DNA of 64,000 nt from Falsiroseomonas sp041690465 (GTDB taxonomy: Bacteria; Pseudomonadota; Alphaproteobacteria; Acetobacterales; Acetobacteraceae): positions 62,001 to 126,000 of the forward strand of contig NZ_JAWLHG010000003.1 in NCBI RefSeq assembly GCF_041690465.1. The letters run 5' to 3'. Every line of letters starts with the position of its first letter. Position 1 is the stretch's first letter. The notes under the pieces are model-generated. The model did no database searches, was not told the DNA's origin, and worked only from the letters and a program-made list of their open reading frames with translations. This document shows, one piece after another, positions 15,613 to 24,551 of the stretch. Position numbers and translations under genes: made by a program.

Positions 15613-16752
15613 TCAGACATAGCCGGGCCCCTCGATGGCCGGGTGGGCGCGCAGGAACTCCTCGTCCACCTCCACGCCGATCCCCGGGGCTTCCAGCGGA
15701 CGCACGCAACCATCCGCGCCGATGCGCCAGGGCTCGCTGCACAGCCGGTCTCGGAAGAGGTTGCCGCGCGAGACGTCGGCCTCGAAGTAGCCGCCATTGT
15801 CCAGCGCCGCGAGCAGGTGGATGCTGGCCGCCTGGTTGATGCCGGTCATCGAGCTGTGCGGATGCACCGGGATCTTGAAGGCGGAGGCCATGGCCGCGAT
15901 CCGCATCGTCTCCGTCACGCCGCCGCATTTCGACAGGTCGGGCTGCCAGATGGTGATTGCCCCGTCCTCCAGCACGCGCGTGAATTCGAAGCGCGTGAAG
16001 TGGTTCTCGCCGGCCGCCAGCGGCGTGCGGCCGTAGCCGCTGGCCTGCGCATAGGCGTGGTGGTCGTGGGCCGGGAAGGGCTCCTCGAGCCAGCCGATGT
16101 CGAGCCCGTCCATCGCCGGCATGACGCGCCGCACATCCTCGATGCGGTAGCCGGTGTTGGCGTCCGTCAGGATCGCGAGGTCGTTGCCGAAGGCCTGTCG
16201 CACCGCCTCCATCCGCTCGATGTCGCGCGATACCGTGTCGCCGACGCGCAGCTTCACGGCGCGGTAGCCGGCCTCGACATGCGGCCGCGCCTCGTCCACC
16301 AGCTGCGCGGGCGGCTGGTAGCCGAGCGCGACGCCGCCGGCATAGGCCGGGATCGGGCGCGCGCTGCCGCCGAGCAGGCGGTAGAGCGGCCAGCCCACCG
16401 CCTTGCCGCGGATGTCCCAGAGCGCCATGTCGAGGCCGCTCATCGCCATCGCGCAGCCCGCGCCCATGCCGTGGCTGCCGAGCTGGAACTTGTAGATCTT
16501 CGCCCAGACGCCATTGACGTCGGCAGCATCCATGCCGAGCACGAGTTGCTTCAGCGTCGTCTCGATCAGCTTGGCGATCGCGGTATGGGCACGGCCGTGA
16601 TGGCTTTCGCCCCAGCCGACGATGCCGTCCTCCGTCACCACCTTCACCATCACCGCGTCGCGCTTCACCGCGCGCCCAATGCCGAGCGTGACGCCGCCAT
16701 CCGGCGGCACGGGGAAGCTGGTGGGATAGGCCTTGATCTCGACGATCTTCAT
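15613..16752 (-). CDS. Mandelate racemase/muconate lactonizing family enzyme, copy 1
   Basis: An enolase-superfamily enzyme acting on carboxylate substrates by proton abstraction. It has 379 residues; the start ATG at 16752 overlaps the next upstream gene stop. The capping domain is N-terminal. The barrel carries AVKLRVG, metal ligands in LTDANTGY, WLEEPF and AAGENHF, then QPDLSKCGG and a HPHSSMTG histidine segment. The KxR instead of KxK motif and the lysine after the third metal site leave the subgroup open. Galactonate, gluconate or related sugar-acid dehydration is a reasonable guess, as is a racemase role. Confidence 0.87.
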   Translation of the reverse strand: MKIVEIKAYPTSFPVPPDGGVTLGIGRAVKRDAVMVKVVTEDGIVGWGESHHGRAHTAIAKLIETTLKQLVLGMDAADVNGVWAKIYKFQLGSHGMGAGCAMAMSGLDMALWDIRGKAVGWPLYRLLGGSARPIPAYAGGVALGYQPPAQLVDEARPHVEAGYRAVKLRVGDTVSRDIERMEAVRQAFGNDLAILTDANTGYRIEDVRRVMPAMDGLDIGWLEEPFPAHDHHAYAQASGYGRTPLAAGENHFTRFEFTRVLEDGAITIWQPDLSKCGGVTETMRIAAMASAFKIPVHPHSSMTGINQAASIHLLAALDNGGYFEADVSRGNLFRDRLCSEPWRIGADGCVRPLEAPGIGVEVDEEFLRAHPAIEGPGYV

Positions 16753-17918
16753 GCGGTCTGTCCGTACTGCTCGACGAATTCCTCCCGCACCGTGATGCCG
16801 AGCCCGGGGCGGTCGGGGATGTCCACCATGCCGTCGGCCACCGGAAAGTCCTCCTCCACCAGGTCGTGCAGCATCGGGTTGTGGCCGAGGGAGTATTCCA
16901 GGATGAAGCCGGCGCTCTGGCTCGCGGCCAAATGCAGCCCGGCGGCGAAGGCCGGCGCGCCGGACCAGAGGTGCGGCGCGAGGCGGAGGTTGAAGGCCGA
17001 CGCGATGGCGGCGATGCGCACGCCCTCGGTGATGCCGCCGGCGATGGCGAGGTCGGGCTGCAGCACGTCGGCGCCGCGCAACTCGGCGATCTCGCGGAAA
17101 TCGTGGCGGGTGAACTCGCTCTCGCCGGTGCTGATCGGGACGGCGGAGGAGCGGCGCACTTCCGCCAGCCCGGCCTTGTCGTCGGCGGTGACCGGCTCCT
17201 CGAACCAGAACAGGTCGCAATCCTCGACCATGCGGCAGAAGGCCTTCGCCTCGGCCACCGTCCAGGTGCCGTGCGCATCGGCCATGAGCTTTACCTCGGG
17301 GCCGAGCGCCCTGCGCGCGGCGCGGACGCGGGCGGCGGAGCGGGCAGGGGAGCCATCCATCACGCCGACCCGCATCTTCACGGCGCGGAAGCCCGCCTTG
17401 TCGCAATAGCCCTTGAGCTGCGCGCCGATGCCGTTCTCGTCGGCCCAGCCGCCGGAGGCATATGCAGGCATGCGCTCGGCGCGGCGTCCGCCCAGCAGGC
17501 GCCAGACCGGCACGCCGAGCGACTTGCCGAGGATGTCCCACAGCGCGACGTCCACGCCGGCAATGGCGGAGACCGAGAGGCCGCGCCGGCCGAGCTGCGG
17601 CAGCACATGGCCCTCGGCGACCGCATAGCCCTCGCGCGGCGTGTTGTACATCACGTCCCACAGGCGGGAGATGTCGCGCGGGTCCTGCCCGACCAGCAGC
17701 GGCGCGTAATCCAGGTTGATGATGGCCGCGAGCCCGGCACAGGCGGCGGCGCTGCCGACGCCCGCCTTGGCCTCGCCCCAGCCGGTGAGGCCGGCATCCG
17801 TCTCCACGCGGACGATGACGGAATCGAAGCTGGCCACGCGGCCGAAATCGCTGGTGTGCTGCTTCTCCCAGGGAATCGGCACACGGCACCAGGTGGCCTG
17901 GACACGGGTGATCCTCAT
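16749..17918 (-). CDS. Mandelate racemase/muconate lactonizing family enzyme, copy 2
   Basis: A second enolase-superfamily member of 389 residues, starting at the ATG at 17918. It overlaps both neighbours by four bases, so the three genes are translationally coupled. Barrel motifs are AVKMRVG, LMADAHGTW, WFEEPVTADD, STGESEF, QPDLAIAGGI and a late APHLWSG histidine. The acid-sugar dehydratase branch commonly has this KxR plus late-His arrangement. It is clearly paralogous to its neighbours but not a recent duplicate. Confidence 0.87.
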   Translation of the reverse strand: MRITRVQATWCRVPIPWEKQHTSDFGRVASFDSVIVRVETDAGLTGWGEAKAGVGSAAACAGLAAIINLDYAPLLVGQDPRDISRLWDVMYNTPREGYAVAEGHVLPQLGRRGLSVSAIAGVDVALWDILGKSLGVPVWRLLGGRRAERMPAYASGGWADENGIGAQLKGYCDKAGFRAVKMRVGVMDGSPARSAARVRAARRALGPEVKLMADAHGTWTVAEAKAFCRMVEDCDLFWFEEPVTADDKAGLAEVRRSSAVPISTGESEFTRHDFREIAELRGADVLQPDLAIAGGITEGVRIAAIASAFNLRLAPHLWSGAPAFAAGLHLAASQSAGFILEYSLGHNPMLHDLVEEDFPVADGMVDIPDRPGLGITVREEFVEQYGQTA

Positions 17919-18922
17919 CGGGCGGCGCGCTCCTCGACGGGGTGGCCGAGCCGGTGCCGGCGCTCGCGGGCGGCCTGCCAGGCCTCGGGGTTGATGAAGT
18001 TCACCGGGCGGTCGCCGCGCAGGATGCGCACCACCTCCTCGGTCGCGATGCGGCTCATCTCCGTGACGCTCTCGCGCGTCAGGCCCGCCGCGTGCGGCGT
18101 GAGCAGCACGTTGTCGAGGCCGCGCAGCGGATGCGTCATGGGCAGCGGCTGCTCCCAGTACACGTCGAGGGCGGCGCCGCCGATGCGCCGCGCGCGCAGC
18201 GCCTCGACCAGCGCCGCTTCCTCCACGACCGGGCCGCGGGCGACGTTGAGCAGCCAGGCCGTCGGCTTCATGCGCGCGAGCAGCGCGGCGGAGACGATGC
18301 CACGCGTCTCGGGCGTCAGCGGGCAGGCGAGGGCGATGTAGTCGCTCTCGGCGAAGAGGTCGGGCAGCGCGGCATGCGCGACATGCGCTGGCAGCCCCGC
18401 CGGATTGCGCCGGTGGCCGAGCACGCGCATGCGCAGCCCATGCGCGGCGATCTCGGCCAGGCGCGAGCCGATGGCGCCGACGCCGAGGATGCCGAGCGTC
18501 TTGCCGCGCAGCTCCGTCGCGGCATCCGCGCGCCGGCGTGCCGGCGCCCAGCCCTGCGCCAGGTGTTCCGCATGCATCGCCTCGACATGACGGGCGATGG
18601 CGAGCATCTGACCGAGCAGGAATTCGGCTACCGCGTCGGCATTGGCGCCCGGCACGTTGGCCACCAGCACGCCGTGGCGCGAGCAGGCCTCCACGGGGAT
18701 CATATCCACGCCCACGCCGTGGCGCACCGCGGCGAGCAGGCGCCGCGCATGCTCCGGCAGGTCGTCGGGCAGCTTCTGGCGGACGATGACGGCGTCGGCG
18801 TCGCGGCAGAGTGCGCGGAGGGCATCCGGGCCAGAGCCGGCCATGCGCAGGATCTCGTGGCCGGCGTCCCGCAGGATGGCCTCGCCGATCGGCTCGATCG
18901 GGTCGGTGAGTGCGATGCGCAT
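17915..18922 (-). CDS. D-isomer-specific 2-hydroxyacid dehydrogenase
   Basis: An NAD(P)-dependent oxidoreductase interconverting 2-hydroxy and 2-keto acids. It has 335 residues. The Rossmann motif GVGAIGS lies near residue 146. Catalytic residues are the Arg of NVARGPVVEE, the Glu of DVYWEQP and the His of LTPHAAG. It sits between enolase genes, with a four-base overlap downstream and a 3-bp gap upstream, which suggests it reduces or oxidises a keto-acid product of that pathway. A phosphoglycerate-dehydrogenase role is less likely because no ACT domain is present. Confidence 0.9.
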   Translation of the reverse strand: MRIALTDPIEPIGEAILRDAGHEILRMAGSGPDALRALCRDADAVIVRQKLPDDLPEHARRLLAAVRHGVGVDMIPVEACSRHGVLVANVPGANADAVAEFLLGQMLAIARHVEAMHAEHLAQGWAPARRRADAATELRGKTLGILGVGAIGSRLAEIAAHGLRMRVLGHRRNPAGLPAHVAHAALPDLFAESDYIALACPLTPETRGIVSAALLARMKPTAWLLNVARGPVVEEAALVEALRARRIGGAALDVYWEQPLPMTHPLRGLDNVLLTPHAAGLTRESVTEMSRIATEEVVRILRGDRPVNFINPEAWQAARERRHRLGHPVEERAAR

Positions 18923-18925
18923 GGC

Positions 18926-20065
18926 TCAGGCCACCTTCCAGCGGGCCAGCGCATCGCGGTCCACCTCGATGCCGAGGCCTGGTCCATCGGGGATGCGGAC
19001 GATGCCGCGATTCTGCACGATCGGCTCGCGGGCGAGCTCGTCGCGCAGCGGGTTCGGGGTCTGCTCGAACTCCAGCATGGGCGGGATCGGGCGGAAGGCC
19101 TGCGGCATGTCCGGCAGCGCGGCGATGAACTGCAAGGTCGCGGCGAGGCCGATGGCGCTGCCCCAGGCATGCGGCACGCATTCCACGCCATGGGCGGAGG
19201 CCAGCGCGGCGATCTTGCGGCATTCGCTGATGCCGCCGGCGGCGCAGACATCGGGCTGGACGATGTCCATCGCCTTGCGCGCGATGACGTCGCGGAACCC
19301 CCAGCGAGTGAAGTCGTTCTCGCCGCCGGCCACCGCCATGTCGAGCGCGCGTGTCACCTCCACGTAGCCGTCATGGTCCTCGGGGCTGATCGGCTCCTCG
19401 AACCACATCAGGTCGAGCGGTTCCATCGCGCGGCCGAGGCGGATGGCCTGGGGCACGGTGAAGCAGTGGTTGGCGTCCACGGCAAGCTGGATGTCGGGGC
19501 CGATGGCGTCGCGCACCGCCTTCACGCGCTCGAGGTCCTTGCGCATGTCGCCGAGGCCGATCTTCATCTTGATCGCGCGGAAGCCCTGGCGCGCGTACTC
19601 CTCGGCTTCCTCCACCGCTTCCTCGACCAGGCGGTCCATGTCGATGAAGTAGAGGCCGGTGGCGTAGGCCTGCACCTCGGTCCGGTGGGCGCCGCCGATC
19701 AGCTTGTGGACCGGCTTGCCGACGGCGCGGCCGATGATGTCCCAGAGCGCGATGTCCACGCCGGAGAGCGCGGCGATCGTCATGCCGGTCAGGCCGTAAT
19801 CCTTGATCCGGTTATAGAGGTCCTCCCACACCACCTCGACGTCGAAGGGGTCGCGGCCAAGCAGGCGCTGGCGGTACTGTGTCTCCACGATCGTCTTGTT
19901 CACCGCGGCGGGGCCATAGCATTCGCCCCAGCCGGTGATGCCGGCATCGGTCGCGATCTCCACGATGCAGGAGGAGCGCGTCGTGTAGAGCCACCCGCGC
20001 GCCGAGGTGAAGGGCTTGTCCACCTTCGCCTGGAGCAGGTGGCAGGTGACCTCGGTAATCTTCAT
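18926..20065 (-). CDS. Mandelate racemase/muconate lactonizing family enzyme, copy 3
   Basis: A third enolase-superfamily enzyme of 379 residues. The barrel has AIKMKIG (a true KxK pair), VDANHCF, WFEEPISPED, AGGENDF, QPDVCAAGGI and VPHAWGS. KxK plus the C-terminal histidine corresponds to the mandelate-racemase-like catalytic set that abstracts protons on either face. Its start overlaps the end of the GntR gene by four bases, making it the first structural gene of the operon. Confidence 0.88.
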   Translation of the reverse strand: MKITEVTCHLLQAKVDKPFTSARGWLYTTRSSCIVEIATDAGITGWGECYGPAAVNKTIVETQYRQRLLGRDPFDVEVVWEDLYNRIKDYGLTGMTIAALSGVDIALWDIIGRAVGKPVHKLIGGAHRTEVQAYATGLYFIDMDRLVEEAVEEAEEYARQGFRAIKMKIGLGDMRKDLERVKAVRDAIGPDIQLAVDANHCFTVPQAIRLGRAMEPLDLMWFEEPISPEDHDGYVEVTRALDMAVAGGENDFTRWGFRDVIARKAMDIVQPDVCAAGGISECRKIAALASAHGVECVPHAWGSAIGLAATLQFIAALPDMPQAFRPIPPMLEFEQTPNPLRDELAREPIVQNRGIVRIPDGPGLGIEVDRDALARWKVA

Positions 20066-20835
20066 GCCGGCATTCCCCCGGTGCTGGTTTCGGCGCGGGC
20101 CGGCCGGCGTTCCAGCAATTCCCGCCAGTAGCTCTCGACGCCGCGCAGATGGCCGCGCATCAGCTCCGCCGCGCGCGCCGCGTCGCGCGCCGCGATGGCC
20201 TCGCCCATCGCGCGGTGCTGCGCCTGGGAGAGGGCGGCGCGCGAGCCGTCCGCGAAGTAGTGGCGCCGGCGGGTGCGCGAGATGAGGTAGAAGGAGTTGA
20301 CGACGCGCAGGAAGACGCGGTTGCCGGTCGCCTCCGCGACGGCGAGGTGGAATTCCGCGTCGGGCTCGGCGAAGTTCCCGCCCGCCTCGATGCAGCGCTC
20401 GCCGCCGGCGAGGGCCTCCGCGATGCGGGCGAGGTCATCCTCGCCGCGGCGCTCGCAGGCCAGCGCGGTGCCCTGCACCTCCATCAGCCGGCGCAGTTCC
20501 ACCACCTCCTCCACCTCGGCAGCGGTGAGGGGAACCCCGAGATCGGCGCTGAGCACCAGCGCATCAAGGCTGCCATGCCGGGCGACGGCGCGGAGGAAGA
20601 TCCCGGAATTCGGCCGGCGCTCGATGACGCGCACGGTCTCCAGCACGGCGAGCGCCTCGCGCAGGGCGTTGCGCCCGAAGCCGAAGCGCTCGGCGAGATC
20701 GCGTTCAGAGGGCAGGCGCTCGCCGGGCGCGAAGCCGCGCTGGGCGATGAAGGTGAGGATCCGCCCGACCAGGGCCGAGCGCTCGTCCTCGCGCGCACCG
20801 CGCCCCTGCTCGGCGACGTTCTGCAAGTCTGCCAT
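20062..20835 (-). CDS. GntR-family regulator with FCD domain (FadR subfamily)
   Basis: Probably the local repressor of the sugar-acid operon, released by a carboxylate ligand. It has 257 residues. The N-terminal winged helix has GERLPSERDLAERFGFGRNALREAL (about residues 37-61), read from the GntR consensus. The C-terminal all-helical FCD domain contains the metal-binding residues Asp (EPDAEFH), His in the same helix and further histidines in QHRAMGEAI and MRGHLRG. It is first in the minus-strand operon and faces the divergent NIPSNAP gene across a 27-bp palindrome. Confidence 0.9.
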   Translation of the reverse strand: MADLQNVAEQGRGAREDERSALVGRILTFIAQRGFAPGERLPSERDLAERFGFGRNALREALAVLETVRVIERRPNSGIFLRAVARHGSLDALVLSADLGVPLTAAEVEEVVELRRLMEVQGTALACERRGEDDLARIAEALAGGERCIEAGGNFAEPDAEFHLAVAEATGNRVFLRVVNSFYLISRTRRRHYFADGSRAALSQAQHRAMGEAIAARDAARAAELMRGHLRGVESYWRELLERRPARAETSTGGMPA

Positions 20836-20850
20836 TCCCTCCCGCGCACT

Positions 20851-20877
20851 CTGGCCCTACCAAATTGGTAGGACCAG
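20851..20877. promoter_or_regulatory. 27-bp near-perfect palindromic operator for the GntR regulator
   Basis: The core CCTACCAAATTGGTAGG (20856-20872) is a perfect palindrome around one central base. It extends on both sides as CTGGC and ACCAG with one mismatch, giving 13-base arms. It sits 15 bp in front of the gntR start codon and 56 bp before the divergent gene. FadR-type regulators bind short T-G-G-T/A-C-C-A palindromes, so it is very likely the autoregulatory site. Confidence 0.75.
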
Positions 20878-20933
20878 ATCTATGCTGCGCGCAAGCCCGT
20901 TCTGCCAACACATGCGAGAGGGAGAGGCATCGG

Positions 20934-21257
20934 ATGATCGTCGAGGAGCGGATCTACACGCTGCATGCGGGCCAGGCGCCCGCCTATCTGCGGCTCTACG
21001 AGGCGGAGGGGCTGGCGATCCAGAAGCCGATCCTGGGCCGCATGGTCGGCTATTACAGCACGGAGTTCGGCCCGCTGAACCAGGTGATCCATCTCTGGGC
21101 ATATGAGAGCCTGCAGGAGCGGGAGGAGCGGCGGGCCAGGCTGCTCGGGGACGAGCGCTGGAAGGCCTATGTCGCGAAGGTCCGACCGATGGTGCAGAAC
21201 CAGGAGAACAAGCTGCTGATGCCCGCCCCCTTCATGACGGTGAATTGGCAGGACTGA
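20934..21257 (+). CDS. NIPSNAP-family protein
   Basis: A small cytoplasmic protein of 107 residues with a ferredoxin-like alpha/beta-barrel fold (dimeric). The IVEERIYTLHAGQAP opening, YYSTEFGPLNQVIHLWAYESL in the middle and the closing hydrophobic MTVNWQD strand are typical of NIPSNAP proteins. The start at 20934 follows GGGAGAGG. Such proteins often accompany catabolic operons under GntR control, but no reaction is established. It is divergent from gntR and shares its operator. Confidence 0.85.
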   Translation: MIVEERIYTLHAGQAPAYLRLYEAEGLAIQKPILGRMVGYYSTEFGPLNQVIHLWAYESLQEREERRARLLGDERWKAYVAKVRPMVQNQENKLLMPAPFMTVNWQD

Positions 21258-21664
21258 CGCGAGCAGCCCGACTGGGCCGCCCTGGCGCGTGAGATCGCCA
21301 CGCGCTGATGCGCGGCCAACAGGGAGCCACGCCCTGCAACGACGCCACCTCCTCGCCCTCGCGCCAGCGCTCCTCTTGCCCAGGGCCGTGCGCGCGCAGC
21401 CCACTTCAGAGATAATCCGCGAGGCACTGCTCTACTTCCTCATCGGGGCGATCTACGCCCTCATGCTGCGCGCCGTGGTGGAGCGCTTCGCGAAGACCGA
21501 CCCGGCGCGTGCGTCTTCCGCCCGGACTCCCCACTTCCTCTCGCAGGCACCGGACCACGTGACCGGCACAGCGCTTCTTCAGGGTCAGGCCAGATGCTTT
21601 AATTCCCGGCGGCCCATCGCCTCGACGCCGGCCATTGGGCGCCCAGAGCACCGGACGGAGCCCA
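21258..21664 (+). other. 407-bp gap with a possible signal-peptide/membrane gene remnant
   Basis: The only suggestive content is a frame from about 21337 whose product starts QRRHLLALAPALLLP and continues to a hydrophobic helix (REALLYFLIGAIYALMLRAV). That looks like an exported or membrane protein start. It then runs without a stop into the kinase gene in a different frame, so a full gene is not supported. Confidence 0.3.
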
Positions 21665-24145
21665 ATGCCAGACCTCGATCAGATGGTGAAGCGACAGCGG
21701 GTGCTCGCCGATTTCGGCGAATTCGCCCTGCGCAGCGAGAACCTGGACGAGATCCTGACGGAGGCTTGCCGCCTTGTGGCCGAGGCGCTCGGCACCGGGC
21801 GCGCCAAGGCGATCGAGATCCAGCACGAGGAACGGTGCGCCCTGGTGCGGGCGGGCGTCGGCTGGCAGCCGGACATCGTGGGCGAGCTGCGCCTTCCGCT
21901 CGGCGATCGCTCGTCCGAGACCTTCTCGATCGAGGCAGGCGGACCTGTCATCAGCCGGGACATCAACCAGGAGGACCGGTTCGAGGTGCCCGCCTTCATG
22001 AAGGAGGCCGGAGTGGTCGCGCTGGCAAACGTGCCGATCTTCCTGCCCGGCGGGCAAGCCTACGGCCTGCTGCAGGTGGACAGCCGCGAGCCGCGCGACT
22101 TCGGCAAGGAGGATGCGGAGTTCCTGCGCACCTACGCCACGCTCCTGGGCCCCGTGATCGACCGGCTGCACAAGCTCCGCAGGCTGCGCGCGACCGAGGA
22201 GCGGTTCCGCCTCATCGTCGAGAATGCGCGCGACTACGCGATCTTCGTCACCGACCCGGAGGACCGGATCACCGACTGGTTTCCCGGGGCGGCGGCCGTC
22301 TTCGGATGGACGGCGGCCGAGGCGGTCGGGCAGCCAGGCAGCATCCTGTTCACGCCGGAGGACCGGGAGAGGCACCAGGACGCCGAGGAGGTCGAGACGG
22401 CCCGCACCCGCGGCTCCGCGCTGAACCGCCGCTGGCACCTGCGCAAAGACGGCGCGCGGGTGTTCATCGAGGGCAGCGTCATGGCGCTGCGCGACGAGCA
22501 CGGAGATCTACGCGGCTTCCTCAAGATCGGCCAGGACGTCACCGAGCAACGCCGGACCGAGGAGCAGCTGCGCGAGAGCGAGGCGCGGTTCCGCCACATG
22601 GCCGACAGCGCCCCGGCGCTGATCTGGATGACCGACGCCGATAGCCGTCTCGTCTTCGCCAATATGCATTTCGACCACATGTTCGGGCGCCCCGCGGCGG
22701 AGATGCTGGGGGACGGGTGGGCAAGCTTCGTGCTGGAGGAGGATCTCGAAGCGTTCGAGGCCGCGTTCCGGACCGCCTTCCGGGCCCGGCGGCCCTTCAT
22801 GACCGAGACGCGGGTACGCGACAGGACAGGCCGGATAGCCTGGCTGCGCTGCGAGGGCGTCCCGCGCCTGGACGATGCGGGCAGGTTCCTCGGCTACACC
22901 GGCTGCAACGTCGACATCACGGAGGCCCGCCTGGCGGCCGAGGAGCTGGAGCGGCGCGTCGCCGAGCGCACGGCGGAGCTCATGACCGCCGAGGAGACGC
23001 TGCGGCACGCGCAGAAGATGGAGGCGGTGGGCCAGCTCACCGGTGGCATCGCGCACGACTTCAACAACATGCTCCAGGGCGTGACAGGCGGGCTCGACAT
23101 GGCGCGGCGCCGCGTGGCCGAGGGCCGCGCCGAGGAGGCGCTGCGATACCTCGACGCCGTGCAGCAGGCGGCGGAGCGCGCGGCGGGCCTGACGCGGCGT
23201 CTGCTGGCCTTCGCGCGGCGGCAGCGCCTGGAGCCGAGGCCCGTCAACGCGGACGGGCTGGTCGCGGGATTGGCGGACCTGATCCGCCGCACGGTGGGAC
23301 CCGGCGTCGCGGTGGAGCTGCGGCTGCGTGATGGGCCCGGCAGCGTGCTGTGCGACCCGAACGAGCTCGAAAGCGCGCTGCTGAACCTTTGCATCAATGC
23401 CCGCGACGCGATGCCCGACGGTGGGCGGCTGGCAATCGGAACGGAGGAGGTGGAACTCCTGGCCGCGGACATCGAGGAGGAGGCCCCGCCTGGCCCCTAC
23501 GTGGCGATCTCGGTCACTGACACCGGCACCGGCATGCCGCCGGAGGTGCTCGGACGGGTGTTCGAGCCGTTCTTCACCACCAAGCCGCAGGGCGAGGGCA
23601 CGGGGCTGGGGCTCAGCCAGGTCTGGGGCTTCGTGCGGCAGTCAGGTGGCCTGGTGCGGATCGAGAGCGCACCGGGGCGGGGCACGACGGTCCGCCTCCT
23701 CCTGCCGGCGCACGGAGAGATGGAGGCGGGCGGGAAACCGACGGCGTCGCCGCCGCGGCGGGCCGCCTCGAGCAGGACGGTGCTGCTGGTCGATGACGAG
23801 GATGCGGTGCGCCGGCCGGCGGCCGATCGGCTGCGCGAGCTGGGCTATGCGGTGCTGGAGGCGCGGGACGGGCCGGCGGCATTACGAATCCTGGGCGCCG
23901 CCCGCCCCGACCTGCTGGTCACCGACGTCGGGCTGCCGAGCGGCATGAATGGGCGGCAACTGGCCGAGGCGGTGCGCGAGCGGGTGCCCGGGCTGGCGGT
24001 GCTGTTCATCACCGGCTACGCCGGCACGGCGCTGCCGCCGGGGGCCGAGGTAATCGGCAAGCCTTTCGAACTCGACACACTGGCGCGGCGGGTCCAGGCC
24101 ATGTTCCAGACCGGCAGCCGCCTCGATGGTGCGCGGGCGGAATAA
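21665..24145 (+). CDS. Hybrid sensor histidine kinase (GAF-PAS-PAS-HisKA-HATPase-REC)
   Basis: A cytoplasmic sensor kinase of 826 residues with no transmembrane segment. A GAF domain (about 10-170) is followed by two PAS domains (about 180-300 and 305-425). A coiled linker leads to the HisKA helix, with the phosphorylated histidine in GGIAHDFNNML near residue 463. The HATPase has LNLCINARDAM, DTGTGM and GEGTGLGLS. A C-terminal receiver has VDDEDAVR, the acceptor aspartate in VTDVGLP and the closing IGKPF lysine. The ATG at 21665 is chosen because it directly precedes the GAF helix. No output regulator is adjacent. Confidence 0.93.
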   Translation: MPDLDQMVKRQRVLADFGEFALRSENLDEILTEACRLVAEALGTGRAKAIEIQHEERCALVRAGVGWQPDIVGELRLPLGDRSSETFSIEAGGPVISRDINQEDRFEVPAFMKEAGVVALANVPIFLPGGQAYGLLQVDSREPRDFGKEDAEFLRTYATLLGPVIDRLHKLRRLRATEERFRLIVENARDYAIFVTDPEDRITDWFPGAAAVFGWTAAEAVGQPGSILFTPEDRERHQDAEEVETARTRGSALNRRWHLRKDGARVFIEGSVMALRDEHGDLRGFLKIGQDVTEQRRTEEQLRESEARFRHMADSAPALIWMTDADSRLVFANMHFDHMFGRPAAEMLGDGWASFVLEEDLEAFEAAFRTAFRARRPFMTETRVRDRTGRIAWLRCEGVPRLDDAGRFLGYTGCNVDITEARLAAEELERRVAERTAELMTAEETLRHAQKMEAVGQLTGGIAHDFNNMLQGVTGGLDMARRRVAEGRAEEALRYLDAVQQAAERAAGLTRRLLAFARRQRLEPRPVNADGLVAGLADLIRRTVGPGVAVELRLRDGPGSVLCDPNELESALLNLCINARDAMPDGGRLAIGTEEVELLAADIEEEAPPGPYVAISVTDTGTGMPPEVLGRVFEPFFTTKPQGEGTGLGLSQVWGFVRQSGGLVRIESAPGRGTTVRLLLPAHGEMEAGGKPTASPPRRAASSRTVLLVDDEDAVRRPAADRLRELGYAVLEARDGPAALRILGAARPDLLVTDVGLPSGMNGRQLAEAVRERVPGLAVLFITGYAGTALPPGAEVIGKPFELDTLARRVQAMFQTGSRLDGARAE

Positions 24146-24551
24146 CGCGCAGCGGCGCCTGTCAGGCGGCAGGGAGCTTCCGGACCGCGAGGGTTGGCGA
24201 CTTGGCCAACCCGGCCCGACCTGCTGACCGCAGGCTGTTCGGACCGCCTCAGCCAGGATCGGGATCTTCAATGCCCGGCGGAGCAATCTCCCGAGGCTGT
24301 CCAGAGTTTGTCCGGGTTGCGGACCCGCACGACGCCCCGCGGCGCGCCGCTCGGCCCGACTCGTCGGGAGCGTCTCCAGCAACGCCGGCGGCGTCAGCCG
24401 CGGCACCTGGCGGGGCCAGCCACACCTGCTGGCCTTTTCTCATCGAGCGGCATGGCCTATCTGCAGGACGCGGCGGTGGTCAGGAAGCTTGTTCGCCCTT
24501 TTGGCTTGGACCGTTCGCCATCCTGTCATCTCGAAGTGAGTCTCGGCATAC
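24146..24551. other. 406-bp intergenic region between the kinase and the RepA-like gene
   Basis: It contains the hairpin terminator at 24414-24438 and otherwise nothing recognisable. In particular, no clear iteron-type direct repeats are seen by eye in front of the RepA-like gene. Confidence 0.4.
24414..24438 (+). terminator. Rho-independent terminator
   Basis: The stem GGCCAGC/GCTGGCC with a 7-base loop is followed by TTTT. It lies 270 bp after the kinase stop and 113 bp before the RepA-like gene and would insulate the latter. Confidence 0.6.

Noticed and set aside
15613..17889. A 758-codon fusion of two enolase-type enzymes
   Set aside because: The N-terminal part is an out-of-frame shadow of the upstream enzyme; a proper start at 16752 begins the conserved domain.
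24146..24551. Plasmid origin with iterons before the RepA-like gene
   Set aside because: No direct repeats of iteron length were recognisable by eye; only a terminator hairpin is clear.
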